A DNA stretch of 64,000 bases from Plutella xylostella (taxonomy: Eukaryota > Arthropoda > Insecta > Lepidoptera > Plutellidae): NCBI RefSeq assembly GCF_932276165.1, contig NC_063983.1, forward strand, positions 8,935,501 to 8,999,500, given 5' to 3'. Below, in pieces: positions 41,501 through 52,010 of the stretch. Position 1 is the first letter of the stretch. Each line of letters begins with the position of its first letter. The translations under genes were made by a program, and so were the position numbers. The notes under the pieces were generated by a model, which saw only the letters and a program-made list of their open reading frames with translations, was not told the origin of the DNA and searched no databases.

Positions 41501-44500
41501 GTCTTGTATGGGCATATTAAACTGCTATAAGTCCAAACTGTTTATTAACTTTTACGCCTTTCTATGAGTGTTATAATGGATTTTTTTATTAAAATACATT
41601 CTTAAGGTCACAAGTCAACTGATTAAATCACGGGGCAAGTTCTGTGACCATTAAATAATAGAGAAAACAAAAACCTCCATTTCCCGAATTTTGCGTGGAC
41701 GTGACATATGGCAGTTTGATATTCATCCACTCAAGTTACAAATGTGTATAGCTACTTATGCACCTGACTGTACGTACTTAAGTAAATAGTTATAGTTAGT
41801 AGTTTTCCATGGTAAATATTCGGCGTAGTAATTTAACTTTTACACTTTTAAACATTTATTTCCTTTTACGCAGGAATGCGGCAGTGCCCTCCTCGGCTCT
41901 CTCCCCAAGTCCTTCAAGGAGCGTCTTTCAGCGGACCTTCAAGAGATGGTGCGCTGCATCAAGCAGCACACGGGAGACGCCGACGCCCCCGCGCCGCACC
42001 ACTCCGCCAGCCTGGCCGAACTTACCACACCAGAGAAGAAGATCACGTTAGTATTACATCTGCTATGGTATCTATGGTGTGGCAACTATGGGTATTTCTG
42101 AGAAAGAATATCCTAAATCTTCATAGTTATGTCAAAACCATGTCAGCGGATAATGTAGTCATCGCATGCAGAAAATGCGTCACACAACTCATAAAGTTGC
42201 TGGAATACAGGTGTGAAAGAGACCTTATATGGTTGGTATATTAGGATAAGGGAGCAGATGGGTAGGAATGGGAGGGGCTGGGAATGGGACTGATTTATCT
42301 AATCTTGGATTTGAATTATTTATGGTACTTAGACCATAAGGTTTAAAAGAAGAGTAAAAATGAATAAATGCTAAAGGAATTTTAAGGCGAAGCGAAGCTT
42401 ATTACCTACTGGCTATAATTTATACTAAGAACTTTTAACTCTCCCATTCCAGTATGCAGCAGCTAAAAGCCGACACTCCGACCCGCTACCGCTCCCTGGA
42501 CACTCTGAGCGGCGGGCAGGGCGCGGAGTTGCCGCCCCCGGGCAGTCTCACCAAGCCGCCCCCGGAGGCCGACCGAGCTTCTAAAGTGCCGGTATGTTGG
42601 TTCAATGTTCATACATAACTAAGTAGTTACCTAAAGAAAAGTATAGTGTAGTGTCGCTAACAAACGCAAATTAACGCTAGCGCCATAATAGTTGGACCGA
42701 TGCTACTTAAATGATCTTTAGATGCTACGTAAATGTCTAGAATACATAGGATTAGGAATTTAGACAGATAGCTGGTCAGCGTTAAATAAGGAGACGCCAG
42801 AATAGAGCGTTGTGGCCCTTCTCAGACAGAGTCCTATGTCCAGCAGTGATGTTACATATTGCATGAGTCTACATTATGTATATAATATAGTCAAGTTTAC
42901 TCCGATCCGCTACCGCTCCCTGGACACTCTGAGCGGCGCGCAGGGCGCGGAGTTGCCGCCCCCGGGCAGTCTTACCAAGCCGCCCCCGGAGGCCGACCGA
43001 GCTTCTAAGGTGCCGGTATGTTGGTTCAACGTATGGTATAACTACCCAAGTACCTAAAGAAAAGTAGTGTACGCTAACAAACGCAAATGAACGTTGAACA
43101 AACTATAATAGCTGGACCGATGCTACTTAAATGATCTTTAGATGCTACGTAAATGGCTAGAATACATAGGATTAGAAATTCAGACAGGTAGCCGGTCGTA
43201 TCTAAATGAGGAGAGCATATAATAGAGACTAGTGGCCCGTCTCAGTCAGAGTCCTATGTCCAGCATTGATATCCTATATTGTATGATACCTACATGAAGT
43301 TAATAAGATTTTACTTACTTGTTTTTCAGTTGATGTGTCGACGGCAGAGCACCTACACGGTAGCGTCGACCCCTGGCGGCAGCGTGAGGAAACGCAACAA
43401 AACCTCTAGGTGAGTGCGTCTCTAAAAGTTACTATTCTATATATAAGTACTATTATTCTCGATTATCTATTGATTACTAGAAGGTACCTGTACCTGGTCT
43501 AGGGCAAAGAATCCTGACTCCGCTCAGGTAGCCTGATCACTCTGAGAGGGTTCAGGTTTCTTTGCTCCATGGGTAATACTAGTTAAACAAATTCCACCAC
43601 AACTTTATGGTTCTTGCAGGAATCCTGCCATACCTAGAATCGAACCCCCCTGTAGTATGAAGTATTATGTGGTATGAAAATAATTTCCAACTCCTATATT
43701 TTCAAAGACTTATTTGCCACCATATATAGTTTACCCCCTAGTAGTTGAGAAAGTTTATCTCCTTCGAAGTGTTATGCGCTCCATGCTAGGCCATCTGCAT
43801 ACCATATCCCTCACTCACAAAGTCGCTCTCTATTCCAGCCCCATCCAACCACAAAGCAGCGTGCTAGACAGCCTGATCGAGGCGGAGAAGGCGGCGGAGG
43901 CGCTGCGCTACCAGCTCGCCTCTATCATCAGGGACTTCGCGGACGAGGGTAGGGACGACTCGTCAATGTCGTCGCTGGCGCTGGACGTGTCCAAGATATC
44001 GCTATTGAAGGTAGGAAGGTGTAGGGGAGACCGGGGACAAAAGTAACAGCGGGTAGAAAGACACAAAGACTCTGTAGACTTCCCCAATAGCCTTAACGTC
44101 CCAAGCGACAGCTGGTAGTCAGCATTCACTGCCCTCCGCGCATGATATCATTTTCCGCGCCCGCGCCGCGGTGCAAGTTTGTGTTAGTGAGCATTTCGTG
44201 ATTTTACACACCCAAAGTAACTTTTTTGGTGTTTATTCATTTAGTGCTCACGTAGAATTAAGATGCCAAGAACCATGTGACTATTTGTTCATTGATTCAT
44301 TATAAGATTGTCTGTAGCATGTCATAAATTGTTTTCGAATAACACGTGCTGTTTTAAAGTTATGTCGCCTGATGTTTCAAAAATGGGGATGGGTACAAAA
44401 GTAACAGCTCGCGGCAGGACAAAAGTAACGTATTACTTACGTAAGTTTGCCATGTCACATTATAAATTTTAATTTTTTGTTGTTTTGATTAGATATTTGT

Positions 44501-46429
44501 GTCATAATATTGTATATTATGGCACAAATAAAACAACTTCTTATCAGTTAGTCAGTTTAAATGATGGATCTCATTTACAGTTTATATTAAGAAGTTTTTT
44601 TTAGTTTTATCAATAAGTCATAAGTTTTTTTTAGTTTCGATAGTTTTTTAAGAAGTTTTCTTAACTAAATAATTTGTTTGATTTTTTTGTTCTTTCTTTT
44701 GAATCGTATTTATAACATTGGGCAGAATTTATGGGTTGTTACTTTCGACCCATGCCTTGTTACTTTCGTCCTGACCATGGGGTCGAAAGTAACGATTTTC
44801 CCTTTTTTTTGAGGCTTTACAAATGTTAAAATTTGAGATGAATTAAGTAAAGTAATAATGGATATTTGTAGACTATATACGAAAGTTTTATGTGACTATA
44901 TTTATTTTACCGTAAATGTTATTAATAACGAGAAATCAGACAGAAGCTACAAACTGTTACTTTTGTCCCCGGTCTCCCCTACGTTTCGCCTAAAAGTATA
45001 CAGGCGGGGAGCAAACAGTGGTCGCTTCTATATTACCTAAACCAATTAAGTATTACGACATACCTACTGGGTTATAGTTCCGTGGACGTGTTCGTGTATT
45101 ATCTATGGGACATGTTGTACTTGTGACCCCTCCCCAGTTACAAAATTATACCTACATAATAATTATATGCAATAAGATTATAGATAGATACCTATAATTC
45201 TGAAATAGCGATGAAAAGGTAGCCAGCCATGAGCGAATACATTAAAACAAATGTTTTATCTTTTACATTTCAGGGTGCCGATTCCAAAGCCCAGTTCGCG
45301 TCCAGTCCCAACCTTTCGGGCATGGGAACTCTACACGAGGGCCTCACTAAAGGCAACTTGAAGCGGTTTGAAAGCGCTTCCACTTCTAACCTTCTCTCCG
45401 CCAAGTCTACGCCCAAAGAATCGACCTCAAGGATCTCTAAACTACGCCGCCTCTCGCCTAGTATCTTCAAGATGAGGAAGGATAGCTCAAGTGCCGCTAA
45501 AGGTGATAAGTCGGCTAAAAGTGACACCAGCAAGACGAGTAAATTTAACAGTGAGTTCACGTACTGAAGGGGATGGCTATTTATTTTGTTATGTTTAAGT
45601 ATGCTATAGATATAAGATTTCAAAACGGAGTACTCAAAGCCATAGTAAATGCACCCTGGTTCACCAGAATGGATGAGGTGCATGAATATTTGAAAATGCC
45701 TACCGTGAGAGAGGAGGTTGCAAAACTTACAAGAACCTACCGAGACAGGATTGTAAATCACCCAAACAAACTGGCCACTGACCTTACCAGTAATGTACCC
45801 ACCAGAAGACTAAAAAGAAAAAATATCTGGGATAACATAGCCCTATAATACATTAAGAAGGCAACCTGACAATGGGAGGGTATGCCTGCAAAGCCAAATA
45901 AACAATGAAATAAACTGCTTATGGTTATATTAAACCGATTGCAAGTTGGCAAACAAAATATGAAAAAAAAAAAAAAAAAAAAGTATGCTATAAAAAAGTA
46001 CCTATCCCCTTCATTGCCCTCGGTTAAGTCTTCTATGTATCTTAGTTAAAGGACCTTTTGGAAGATCTATGCGTGGTACTTACCTAAATAAACTATAGAG
46101 TGTGGCAGGCGCGCCATTATTTTAAAAGGTCACACACAACCTATATGCAACTAGTCATCATCTTCGAACTTGTATAATACATAGGTACAAGTATAGGTAC
46201 TATAATACCTACTTACATTATGTGCTACTTGAATAAATTTCCCTAACCTACTTTAGCTAATCAAAAACCTTTTCTATTTTTTCTAGATATGATGCGCCCG
46301 CGCATAGTGACCCCTGTGCGGATACCGCGACAGGTCTCAGAAGCCAGCCCCAACCTCAGTGCGAGCAAGAACAAGTTTAGCCACATCAAGTCGACCATCC
46401 CGCGGCCAGCCAGCGCCAAGAAGGAATAG
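38553..46429 (+). CDS. Unrecognised Ser/Pro-rich basic protein with SxIP-like motif, nine exons
   Basis: I do not recognise this protein. Exons: 38553-38570, 38948-39094, 39778-39900, 41874-42046, 42453-42591, 43330-43409, 43839-44010, 45274-45550, 46287-46429. All junctions are GT-AG and in phase, giving 423 residues and supporting a real gene. The N-terminal 110 residues look folded (ELCALLQCLGFNVKSLD, then SSGLHVVLESGAAACSC, HQNSGFWQMEAVTGGKQ). A helical piece follows (SFKERLSADLQEMVRCIKQH), a linker, a short heptad-like helix (SLIEAEKAAEALRYQLASII), and a basic Ser-rich tail. SPNLS occurs twice, and KSTIPRP near the end matches the SxIP pattern that binds EB1 at microtubule plus ends. A microtubule role is inference only. 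The first coding exon has six codons. Confidence 0.78.
39608..39712 (+). mobile_element. Retroelement 3' end (AGCGATAAGACCGCCA family)
   Basis: About 105 bp ending AATAAAGAATATTCTATC. The same sequence, with AGCGATAAGACCGCC and GTACATATGTGTTAG, recurs at 51564-51695. It is a short 5'-truncated retroelement end in intron 2 of the unrecognised gene. Confidence 0.65.
40263..40621. mobile_element. MITE with GGTACGGTCGCCTGC termini
   Basis: 359 bp with 15-bp terminal repeats at 40263-40277 and 40607-40621. The similarity continues inward with AAAAGTATA and the shared AGGCGGAGTTTTTAA. The middle (about 40390-40560) looks like a minus-strand retroelement 3' end that inserted later. Confidence 0.75.
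40741..41772. mobile_element. MITE of the 31341 family, interrupted
   Basis: The outer parts 40741-40839 and 41734-41772 together make about 138 bp that match the intact 136-bp MITE at 31341 end to end, including TGCATAAGTCGTTATACACTT and its inverted end. An 894-bp element sits between them. Confidence 0.82.
40840..41733. mobile_element. 894-bp DNA element nested in a MITE, with a possible transposase first exon
   Basis: Inverted ends TGAGTGGATGAATATCAAA / TTTGATATTCATCCACTCA bound the insert, with a 2-3 bp duplication (AG or AAG). Inside, 41151-41254 could be a short exon: an ATG opens a frame with EEIVIVDPDKARKRNR and a lysine/arginine-rich run, followed by GTAAGT. This looks like the first exon of a transposase left after internal deletion, though nothing identifies the family. 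Confidence 0.7.
42899..43016 (+). pseudogene. Partial, still open copy of exon 5 of the unrecognised gene
   Basis: Copies 42474-42591, that is TPTRYRSLDTLSGG through RASKVP, with the GTATGT donor. Flanking intron similarity runs on for about 280 bp, so exon tail and intron were duplicated together. Changes from the parent are one Gly/Ala, one Thr/Ile and two silent. If used from TCAAG/TTTACTCCG it would be a 40-codon phase-0 cassette, but the tract before that AG is poor. Confidence 0.72.
44021..44982. mobile_element. 962-bp DNA element, 29-bp termini, 10 bp from a splice donor
   Basis: Perfect or near-perfect inverted ends GTAGGGGAGACCGGGGACAA / TTGTCCCCGGTCTCCCCTAC continue through AAGTAACAG. 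Inside, ACAAAAGTAAC / GTTACTTTCG words repeat in both orientations. No coding content. It begins only 10 bp after the exon 7 donor at 44011. Confidence 0.85.
45609..45980 (+). mobile_element. 5'-truncated Jockey-like LINE with 12-bp TSD
   Basis: Flanked by the exact duplication AAGTATGCTATA (45597-45608 and 45981-45992) and ending in an A run of 17 or more. The coding part is the last 75 codons of a reverse transcriptase ORF: KAIVNAPWFTRMDEVHEYLK, TYRDRIVNHPNKLA and RLKRKNIWDN, then TAA at about 45846. It is in intron 8 of the unrecognised gene, 47 bp after the exon 8 donor. Confidence 0.92.
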
Positions 46430-46614
46430 ACTTTTTATAAACGCACATTTTATTTTATTTGAAACAAAACTTGCTTGTTTATACGCGCGACTAGAAGTTT
46501 CGATGTTGTGTTTCATAATTAAATTATTTTATAAATAAAATGTTTCGGTGTATTTTTTGTGAACGAAATAAACATGCTAGTTTGATAGATGAGGAACATT
46601 TACAATTTGGATAA
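46430..46614. terminator. Shared convergent 3' region
   Basis: 185 bp between the stop codons of two convergent genes. Plus-strand AATAAA lies at about 46533 and 46567. On the minus strand AAATAAAATAAAA is the complement of TTTTATTTTATTT at about 46449-46461, beyond the plus gene's stop, so the two 3' UTRs probably overlap. Confidence 0.65.
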
Positions 46615-49062
46615 CTACGCACAAAATATCACGTATTCGTATTTGAAATTTGAATGATTGGCTTCCAGATGCGAGCCAGGCATCAACTTTTTAATTTCAT
46701 TTTCCAGTGCATAATTTTTGTCGTTGCTTGCTCTTCGATAGTTCTTACGCGACAGGTGTTTTACACTATCTCTCTTGTGTTTAGAGTCACATCGTATTTT
46801 GTTTTTGCTGCGGCTTCGAACGGCCGCCGGGTACACCGGCCCGACGCTCACTTGTCCGTTGGTGCTGGCACTAGGAGGTCTCTCACTACTAGGAGACATG
46901 GGCTTTACTGGGCTTATCTCGCAGCTTTGAATCGCGTCTGCGCTAGGGTTACAGTCTGCCCTCATTACTGCCTCATCCAGTAATCCCTCTTCTATTATTC
47001 GTTCTTGACTCTTTGTTATCAGATTTCTGAGACTCATTTTCTGCACAGCGGAATGGCTCCGATCCTTCCTAGCCAGCCTTAGAGTGATGGTTGCTACAGG
47101 GTACGCCGTGAACTGCTGGTAACAGTCCCCCTTCTCTAGAGGAGAAAATTTACGAAAGAACTTCCGTGGGTGAATATCTGCTGAAGTGTCATTGAGTAAA
47201 TTATAGGTCTTCTTGAGAAATGTCTTCTTATCAATAGGGTTTTGTGTGTGGAAAAAGTGTTCCATGTCATGCAGTGTCTTCAGTTTTCTAATTGCGTTTC
47301 TTTGTACAATGCAGTAAGACACTACGGCCATTAGCATGAATGCTGGTTCATTGCTCAGAATGTGGTCCCAGAGTATTAGCCACTCTGAACAAGACAGAAC
47401 TTCACTGAAAGCAGTTTCCAAAATCTTCAGTGCATACACCTGACTAGTGACCCCAACCTCACAGAAATGATTCAGCAATTGTTGGTCATGATCAGCCAGA
47501 ACATTCTCTATCATCGCTAATATACTTATTGGGGGAAATGGTGCATACTCAAACCAGAGTTGACAATAATTTATAAGTATTGAAGCCACACATTCAAACA
47601 AAAACATGGGATCTTTCTGTAGGACCTTCACAAAGGGAAATGTGAAACCTGGTAGAAATTTCATGACTCCAAACAATGGGCACCAATGTGCTAAGCATGA
47701 GAGAAGCCTTTTAAGGCTGTTTAAAGTTCCAGTGCTGTGTATAGTAAATTGTTTCTCTATTTCTTGAAATACCTGATGTACCCCCATATCTACTAATGCA
47801 GCATAAGCAGCTTTATTTCTAGGTGTATTTAATAGAGATTTCCAAATGATAGATCGGTATCTGTCAGGGTATTCCCCATACTGCATCAGTATCCTCCGGA
47901 GCCGCAAGCTGTCCATGCAGGTCCTCATATTGTGCTCCACCTCTGCTTTGGATGTTATCTGATCTCTAGCAGCTGTCACTCTTGCAACAGATGTTGAAGC
48001 ACAATAAGGTTTTTCAACTTTAGTGTTGGAGTTCACAGCCATTTCTAGCACGTAAGATGTGTTATAAATGTTAACTTCTCCTAGTTGAAGTATGCATGAG
48101 AAGTATTTGCCGGTAGTGCTTACAGAAAACCTTTTAATCCCTGAAGATTCTGGTGTTATAGTGCAAATTATTCTCAATGCCTCCAAGTCCAGGAAATATA
48201 AGCTGCAGTCATTACTCAGGATGGCTAAGATCTTATTGCAGCCACCATCAAAGGGTAGCGCAATGAATGCTATTTGTTGTGCTCCAGAGATGTTAAATTT
48301 TGATAAATCTATAGATTTGAGAGCTTTCCAAGTATCCATATTGAATAGTATTAGAGTAGATGCCAGACCAGCCATGGCCATTGCACGGCCATTCATAGTA
48401 AATGCTATACTCCTCATGCGCTTCAGCTCATTTGGCACAATTTGCTTGACAGATTTCATGCTCTCATTCTTCCATATCTGTATTGTGTCATTTTGGAAAC
48501 ACGAAACTAAATAGTCCCCAGCCGGTGTGAATAAAATCTGTTGTATCTGAGCACCTTTAAATGTATTCAACGTAAAGAACTTAGTATAATTTCTAAGATC
48601 CCATATGATGGCCTCGACGGGGCTTGCGGTGAGCAGATTGCATATTTTCTCATTGGAGAAGGAGATGTGCTTCACGGGGGCGGTGTGTCCAGCGAGGGTG
48701 CGGGTTGCAGTGCCCGTCTCCACATCCATGAACGATATGTCATAGTTTTTGCATGTGGCTACTAGGAGGGTGTCCTGTAGATGCGATATGAACTGTACGG
48801 CACTACAGGCGCCGACGCCGGTGAGCTTCCAGAACTGGAGTTCAGCGAAGTCGAGTATGAAGAGGTTTCCCCAGCTGTCGGCACACGCTAGCTTCTCGCA
48901 CTTGGCATCGAAGGCGGCGGCCACGAAGCGGATCCGCCGCGACTCGCCGTTCGACTGCCGGATCGTGTGGTGCAGCTGCAGGATCACTCCGTCCTTCGGC
49001 TGGCTCTTGAGTTTTATGTCGAACTTTTCAATATTGTCGACCATATTCTTTTCCGGCTCCAT
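46615..49062 (-). CDS. TBC1D31: TBC1D31 (WDR67)-like WD40/TBC protein, intronless
   Basis: 815 residues. The N-terminal half has WD40 blades: WGNLFILDF, the ETGTATRTLAGHTAPVKHIS-type repeat, ASPVEAIIWDL, GDYLVSCFQNDTIQIWK and NGRAMAMAGLASTLILFN. From about 400 comes the TBC region: MQYGEYPDRYRSIIWKSLL, LSCLAHWCPLFG, LPGFTFPFVKVLQ, LINYCQLWFEYAPFPPISIL, MIENVLADHDQQLLNHF and SEWLILWDHILSNEPAF. This order matches vertebrate TBC1D31, a centriolar-satellite protein involved in ciliogenesis. The classical IxxDxxR and YxQ finger residues are not evident, so GAP activity is doubtful. It is shorter than the human protein (1066) and lacks its long C-terminal coiled coil, ending in a basic Ser-rich tail. 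The single exon is unusual beside its neighbours. Start: first ATG after the TAGATAG stops. Confidence 0.9.
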   Translation of the reverse strand: MEPEKNMVDNIEKFDIKLKSQPKDGVILQLHHTIRQSNGESRRIRFVAAAFDAKCEKLACADSWGNLFILDFAELQFWKLTGVGACSAVQFISHLQDTLLVATCKNYDISFMDVETGTATRTLAGHTAPVKHISFSNEKICNLLTASPVEAIIWDLRNYTKFFTLNTFKGAQIQQILFTPAGDYLVSCFQNDTIQIWKNESMKSVKQIVPNELKRMRSIAFTMNGRAMAMAGLASTLILFNMDTWKALKSIDLSKFNISGAQQIAFIALPFDGGCNKILAILSNDCSLYFLDLEALRIICTITPESSGIKRFSVSTTGKYFSCILQLGEVNIYNTSYVLEMAVNSNTKVEKPYCASTSVARVTAARDQITSKAEVEHNMRTCMDSLRLRRILMQYGEYPDRYRSIIWKSLLNTPRNKAAYAALVDMGVHQVFQEIEKQFTIHSTGTLNSLKRLLSCLAHWCPLFGVMKFLPGFTFPFVKVLQKDPMFLFECVASILINYCQLWFEYAPFPPISILAMIENVLADHDQQLLNHFCEVGVTSQVYALKILETAFSEVLSCSEWLILWDHILSNEPAFMLMAVVSYCIVQRNAIRKLKTLHDMEHFFHTQNPIDKKTFLKKTYNLLNDTSADIHPRKFFRKFSPLEKGDCYQQFTAYPVATITLRLARKDRSHSAVQKMSLRNLITKSQERIIEEGLLDEAVMRADCNPSADAIQSCEISPVKPMSPSSERPPSASTNGQVSVGPVYPAAVRSRSKNKIRCDSKHKRDSVKHLSRKNYRRASNDKNYALENEIKKLMPGSHLEANHSNFKYEYVIFCA

Positions 49063-50744
49063 CTATCTGTAATATAATACAGATTCCTTCATTCAAAGAT
49101 TGTTTAAATAAAATTGCATCTTTATATTTTCAAAGTACTTAGCTAATGTAGCGTTTTTGCACGTTTTTGTAATCTCTTGCAAATGCAGATAAATTTCAAA
49201 ATTTGGCGGATGATTTTTTCAAAACAAAACAACAAACAAAACGTCACTCGTCACCACCGCAACGCGATGTATGACGTCACATTACACGTTTATAAAGAAA
49301 GGCTAATGGCCGAATATAGACTCTAGGTCAGTATCTTATCGTTTGAGAAGCACTTCTGTTCTTTGGTCAGTATTTTCGCCAAACTTATACCCGTATTTGC
49401 CTATATAATTTGCCTATTTGGTAAATAACTATAACCAATGGAAGTTTTTTCTTCTTCTTCTTCTTCCTTGCCTTATCCTTATTTAGGGTCGGCTTTGTTG
49501 GTCATGTCACGCCATTTTTTAAAATGCGCAAATTCGTATAGCCAAGTGTGGTAGCAGCATAAAAATGTCTTCGTAAATGCTTCCTTAACATTGATACGTT
49601 TCGTTATCACATAATTATTTAGTCCTAATACCTATAAGATCGCGATTTATTTTACATAAAGTAGGTAGTTTTGATTTACGTTGTGTTTTAAAAATTTAAT
49701 ATTAACAGTTATAATAGCTCGTATTTTTAGTAAGTAGGTAGGTACTTAATAATATGTGTAGATGGGAAGAAAAGGAACGTTAATTATCACTATCATAATT
49801 ATACCTATTATGGTTTTCTTTTTTAGGGGATTTCCTTGAAATAACTGCCATACGAAAATATAGTGGGTTATAAACTTGTTATAAACATCTTGCTTTTGTT
49901 TATTTCACACTTTATTTAAAAGTTTATGTTGTAGCTTTGGTTTGGCTTATTTCGTTGCGTTCTTGCGGTGGGTAGGCGTGAATTAATAATATTTTGTCAA
50001 TGGCAAGAAAATAGCAAAGTAGTTAGTTACTTTGTAATCAATGCAATATGACTGTATCTTATATCTTATCATAAAAATTAGACTAAATATAAGTGCGCCA
50101 GATATAAATTTAATTAAAAACATCACAGTGTTAAAACGGTAAGTTGATTTTTGTTTATACTTAAGTAAACGTGAGTTTTAAATCATAACTTGTACCTATT
50201 TATCTGCTAAGTACTTACTAACTATACTTAACTATCCCTTTTTCCCTACCGCACCGTAAGTAAGTTCAGTGATGGTTCAGTGACACAGCCACAGGTTTTT
50301 TACTTTTTTTATAGGTAAGCATAGAACACCTAGGCATTATGTTAAGTACCTACATAGTTATTTATTGGTTTTCATAGACTAAGGGCTGATTTTTCAATGG
50401 TCAGGTAAACGTTATCTGAGGTACGAAATTGTTGCTGTCACTGTCTAATACAAACATTCAGTCGCGACAGCATCATAATTATTCCTTAGATAACTTTTAT
50501 CTGACGATTCAAAAATCAGCCCTTAGTATATACTAAGTCTATGTTGGTTTTAATAATGTTTCATACCTATTATCTCTATATAAGTAGCTCCTATGTAAGT
50601 ATACTTAACTACATTTAGGTTATGCTGTTCGTTTTTTTCTTGATTTCGTTAAACGTATAAACTAACGGGAAGTACCTATCCTATCAAAAAAATCTAATAC
50701 AATATTTAAAAACCTACCTAGGTAGGTAAAGTTTGTACAAATTA
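49063..50744. promoter_or_regulatory. Upstream region of TBC1D31 and spacer
   Basis: The first 250 bp should hold the TBC1D31 promoter. A (CTT)n run with a short dispersed repeat is at 49450-49530. A MITE is at 50379-50526. The rest is AT-rich, and I see no gene. Confidence 0.4.
50379..50526. mobile_element. 148-bp MITE, CTAAGGGCTGATTTTT termini
   Basis: Inverted ends CTAAGGGCTGATTTTTCAA and TTCAAAAATCAGCCCTTAG; inward, GTTATCTGAGG mirrors CCTTAGATAAC. Non-coding. A TA target duplication is possible at the edge. Confidence 0.8.
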
Positions 50745-50896
50745 TATATATTAGATATATACTCTGATCTACTTACTTACATAAATCTCTCTTAATTTAA
50801 CTGTACCTAACTACCTATCTTATTTGTGATATATGTGTTATGTTTAAGTGGATTAATAAATTATTTATCTATCTATTTATCTTAATAGGTATACTT

Positions 50897-51815
50897 CTAT
50901 CTATCTATCTATCATGGCGAGCTGATTTTCCGCATTTAGCCTCCAAGGTGGGCCATTATGCGTGAAATACCTATGGGGTGACTAGCTATTAAGCCACCCA
51001 AGCTCACGCCAGAAAGCCAGTAGACGACCTAGGTTGCTCATGGCTTCCCGGAGGGACCCCGGAGATCCGAGGATTTTTGATCGTAATGTCTCCACGCCTT
51101 TGCAATGTAACAAGACATGGGAAGCTGTTTCATCTTCCTCCATGCAACTTCTGCAAAGAGGAGTGGTGGAGATTTTCATGCGATATAGGTGTTTATTTAA
51201 CCGGCAGTGGCCTGTTATGGTACTTATCACGACACGTAAGTTTGCTCTGTCCAAGCATAATAATTTGCGTGTTAGTTTAGTATTAATTAATGGTACAAAA
51301 GCTTTTGTTTCTTTGCACTCGGCACTGTTACTCCAGAGATTGGTGTGGCATTCTGTCGTTCGGGAACGTAACCAAGAGCGAATTTGGTTGAAAGGGATCG
51401 GTACTATCGGCTCTGGGCCTATTGGTGCAGTGTCAGATCCCTTTCGTGCAAGTTCATCAGCAGCGTCGTTCCCCAGCGACCCGCTGTGCCCTTTTATCCA
51501 CTGGAGGGTTATGTTATTGTTTTGTGAGGCAAGCGATTCTAGAGCTGAGTGACACTCTAGTACTTAAAAGGTTGTCAGGAAGAAATCGCTTTTAGCGATA
51601 AGACCGCCATTTGTACATATGTGTTAGATTAAGTTTTGTATTGTTGTCCATATTTTTGTGTGCAAATAAAGAATATCTTATCTTATCTTATCTTACTAGC
51701 CCCGAAGTTATAGTTTTGCTAGACAAAGCTAGCAGAACTGCAGCACTATCAGATAGGATACGAATACGTTGATTCGTAACCTTTCTAGATTTGACTAGAA
51801 TGAATAGATATACTG
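50897..51815 (-). mobile_element. LINE fragment with RNase H, 13-bp TSD
   Basis: Flanked by the exact duplication AATAGGTATACTT (50884-50896 and 51816-51828), with a CTATCTATC tail at the left showing minus-strand insertion. The minus frame encodes an RNase H stretch (IRILSDSAAVLLALSS, interrupted, then WIKGHSGSLGNDAADELA). A C-terminal zinc knuckle follows (CRSCMEEDETASHVLLHC) and ends GWLNS. RNase H places it with the I/R1-type LINEs. A second small element (51564-51695) splits it. Confidence 0.9.
51564..51695 (+). mobile_element. Short retroelement end inside the LINE fragment
   Basis: About 130 bp of the AGCGATAAGACCGCCA family (compare 39608) with an AATAAAGAATATCTTATCTTATC tail. Removing it rejoins the RNase H frame as SGLV-LECHSALES, which proves it inserted into the LINE. 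Confidence 0.8.
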
Positions 51816-52010
51816 AATAGGTATACTTACCTAGGTAATTAATAATTTATTGTTTCTGTTATACAACGTATAGCCATGGAAGTAGAAATATACTTAGCTT
51901 TGAATACCTATAACTAAGTACTTACGTTTTTAACCACCTAAAGACTCAATTAACTACAATACTGTTGTTATAAGAACTAGAGCTGTGTTGTTTTGTTCCA
52001 GTTCTCTGCA

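Noticed and set aside
45573..45848. 91-codon independent gene
   Set aside because: It is a chimera of intron sequence and the end of a truncated Jockey-like LINE, as the 12-bp target duplication shows.
51034..51552. 172-codon plus-strand frame
   Set aside because: It is antisense to the RNase H and zinc-knuckle coding part of a minus-strand LINE fragment.
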